Assembly (NCBI GenBank): GCA_023392995.1
Contig: JAEWMZ010000038.1
Coordinates: 1 to 14,344, forward strand
Direction: 5' to 3'
DNA: 14,344 nt
Origin: Bacillota bacterium
GTDB lineage: Bacteria; Bacillota; Clostridia; Lachnospirales; Lachnospiraceae
Position 1 is the first letter of the stretch; each line of letters begins with the position of its first letter. A program made the position numbers and the translations under genes. This document shows positions 13,264 to 14,344 of this stretch, piece after piece. The notes beneath the pieces are model-generated. The model did not search any database. It saw only the letters and a list, made by a program, of their open reading frames with translations, and had not been told where the DNA came from.

Positions 13264-13962
13264 TCAATCATATAATTCGAATGAACCATTTATATTTTCA
13301 ATTACCATATTGGGTTTCCCTGAGCCGATTGCAAAATCATAACTCCAATCTTTGGGGATTTCAACATACCCGTCACGATTTGTCAACTTAAACTTTAGAT
13401 TGACAGGAGCCTTAATTAACTTAAAATCAATCGCACAACCATCTGCTTTTAATATAAAATCTTTTGTTGGCGGTACAGATTCTATCTCATAACTATCATC
13501 TTTCGCATCTATAGTAATCTTGTTTTTCAATTTATCATTTTTTATTATTACTGCACTGCCCTCTGTTTTCAGATTTGTATCAATATTAACATTATTTAAT
13601 GTAATTCCAGCGCCATCTGTACCTGTAATATCAAGAGCGAGAACTTCAACATTAGGTATTTTAACTACGATTCCACCCTCTTCAATTGTAGGAGCCATAC
13701 CACTTCCGATATAATCAAGGTCTATCTTCAGAACACCATCTTTTATTGACGTTTTGAGATCGTATTTTGAACTTGAAGCAGTTCCATAATAATTCAATTT
13801 AAGTGATTTTGAATTACTTTTATCAAAGGTAATATTACAGCCCTGAACATCTGCTTCAATTGATTTAACCTTTTTAGGATCAATTGTTCGTGCCATAACA
13901 AAAGTAGAATTCGTAAATAGTAAACATATAACGGTCACCACTGCTAAAAATTTTAGTTTCAA
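13264..13962 (-). CDS. Secreted beta-strand-rich protein, DUF4097-like
   Basis: 232 residues with a clear signal peptide: basic start, hydrophobic core at about 5-16, likely cleavage after V-M-A (residue 24). There is no lipobox Cys, sorting motif or second membrane segment, so it is probably released or loosely held at the surface. The mature part is a chain of short alternating strands and turns (SIEADVQGCNITFD, GVLKIDLDYIG, IVVKIPNVEVLALDITGTDGAGITLNNVNIDTNLKTEGSAVII) as in the DUF4097/adhesin-like beta-solenoid proteins. I infer only the fold and location; no enzymatic motif is visible. Translation starts at TTG, supported by AAGGAGG exactly 7 bases upstream (13970-13976), with no ATG nearby. 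It is the first gene of the minus-strand cluster. Confidence 0.82.
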   Translation of the reverse strand: MKLKFLAVVTVICLLFTNSTFVMARTIDPKKVKSIEADVQGCNITFDKSNSKSLKLNYYGTASSSKYDLKTSIKDGVLKIDLDYIGSGMAPTIEEGGIVVKIPNVEVLALDITGTDGAGITLNNVNIDTNLKTEGSAVIIKNDKLKNKITIDAKDDSYEIESVPPTKDFILKADGCAIDFKLIKAPVNLKFKLTNRDGYVEIPKDWSYDFAIGSGKPNMVIENINGSFELYD

Positions 13963-14344
13963 ATCAATTCCTCCTTAACTGAAGTATTGAAATTCTGTTA
14001 ATCATCTACAGAAAATTCAAATACGTGCACCCTTTATAATTAATCTACCAGTTTCCTCCATGTATGTAATTACATCTCATACTAATTTTATATATACCTG
14101 GATTTATATAAATATTTATATCATATTGCTATTCATAGACAAACCTCGAAATAAATAGCATTTGAATTAATATTATAATCCTTTTCAATTATAAAAACAA
14201 GAAAAATCTGTAAGTGCCAGCTCTGAAAGGTAAACTTCTTTAACGTAACCTGTTTTCACCCAAAATAGCAATTGTGGAAATCTTTTCTCTGTTTTATGGA
14301 TTTCCAGGTAAGTTATCCACATCATATATTTAGACTCATTTTCT
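13963..14344. other. AT-rich intergenic end of the window
   Basis: About 380 bases with no convincing gene. They hold the leader and inferred promoter of the secreted-protein gene, an inverted repeat TGGAAATC (14275-14282) / GATTTCCA (14299-14306) that might end a transcript coming from the right, and a single TTATCCACA (14313-14321). Confidence 0.5.
14115..14142 (-). promoter_or_regulatory. Possible promoter of the secreted-protein gene
   Basis: On the minus strand TTGTCT (14142-14137) and TATAAA (14120-14115) are 16 bases apart. Transcription would start near 14108, leaving a leader of about 145 bases. The AT-rich context makes chance matches likely. Confidence 0.4.

Noticed and set aside
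14040..14080. A 14-codon minus-strand frame starting at ATGGAGGAA in the leader of the secreted-protein gene
   Set aside because: No ribosome binding site upstream and too short to judge in AT-rich DNA.
14273..14321. A perfect DnaA-box word TTATCCACA with a two-mismatch inverted partner (TGTGGAAAT), possibly an origin
   Set aside because: Only one exact copy, no cluster of boxes and no dnaA, dnaN or plasmid replication gene in the window; a single 9-base match is expected by chance.

Overview
The window comes from a low-GC Gram-positive anaerobe, most likely a Clostridia/Lachnospiraceae-type Firmicute. I judge this from the AT-rich intergenic DNA, the strong AGGAGG-type ribosome binding sites, occasional TTG starts and the protein families present. 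I see no rRNA, tRNA, CRISPR array, insertion sequence or phage gene. It is ordinary chromosome built from small accessory gene clusters.

Left part (1-3427). A possible decayed reading-frame tail on the + strand is followed by a strong hairpin that ends a two-gene minus-strand unit: a GNAT acetyltransferase (1346-1765) and a membrane-anchored alpha/beta hydrolase (366-1325). Divergent to it is a MocR-type (GntR-aminotransferase) regulator (2013-3356) with a perfect 12-bp palindrome in its leader.

Drug-efflux module (3428-5640, minus strand). A MarR regulator with an unusual Gly-rich C-terminal tail precedes a MATE efflux pump. Its promoter is near consensus (TTGACA-17-TATAAT) and carries three identical AAGGTACCTT palindromes, so autorepression with drug-induced release is the natural reading. 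An intrinsic terminator plus a second hairpin lie between marR and the pump gene, so pump expression probably also depends on read-through.

Flavin reductase module (5811-11632). This is the most interesting region. A three-domain flavoprotein (FMN-reductase, FMN_bind, fumarate-reductase-like FAD domain; 5905-8328) and a stand-alone paralogue of its first domain (8596-9195) face a LysR regulator (9656-10594) and a cytoplasmic ApbE flavin transferase (10596-11540). ApbE should attach FMN covalently to Ser258 of the large subunit. The two FMN-reductase domains probably pair into a heterodimer that feeds NAD(P)H electrons to a 2-enoate. A hand alignment suggests that one of the two carboxylate clamps of true fumarate reductase is missing, which favours a monocarboxylic substrate of the acrylate/cinnamate type. 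Between the two reductase genes lies a 25-bp tandem repeat array in which nearly every unit holds a TTCAC-N3-GTGAA dyad. The divergent promoter region has a duplicated element with a GTGAAAT-N7-ATTTCAC dyad that looks like a LysR site.

Right part (11705-14344, minus strand). Three closely spaced genes: a secreted beta-strand-rich (DUF4097-like) protein with a TTG start, an AraC regulator, and a cytoplasmic transglutaminase-like protein. The last 380 bases hold a plausible promoter and an isolated inverted repeat, but no gene.
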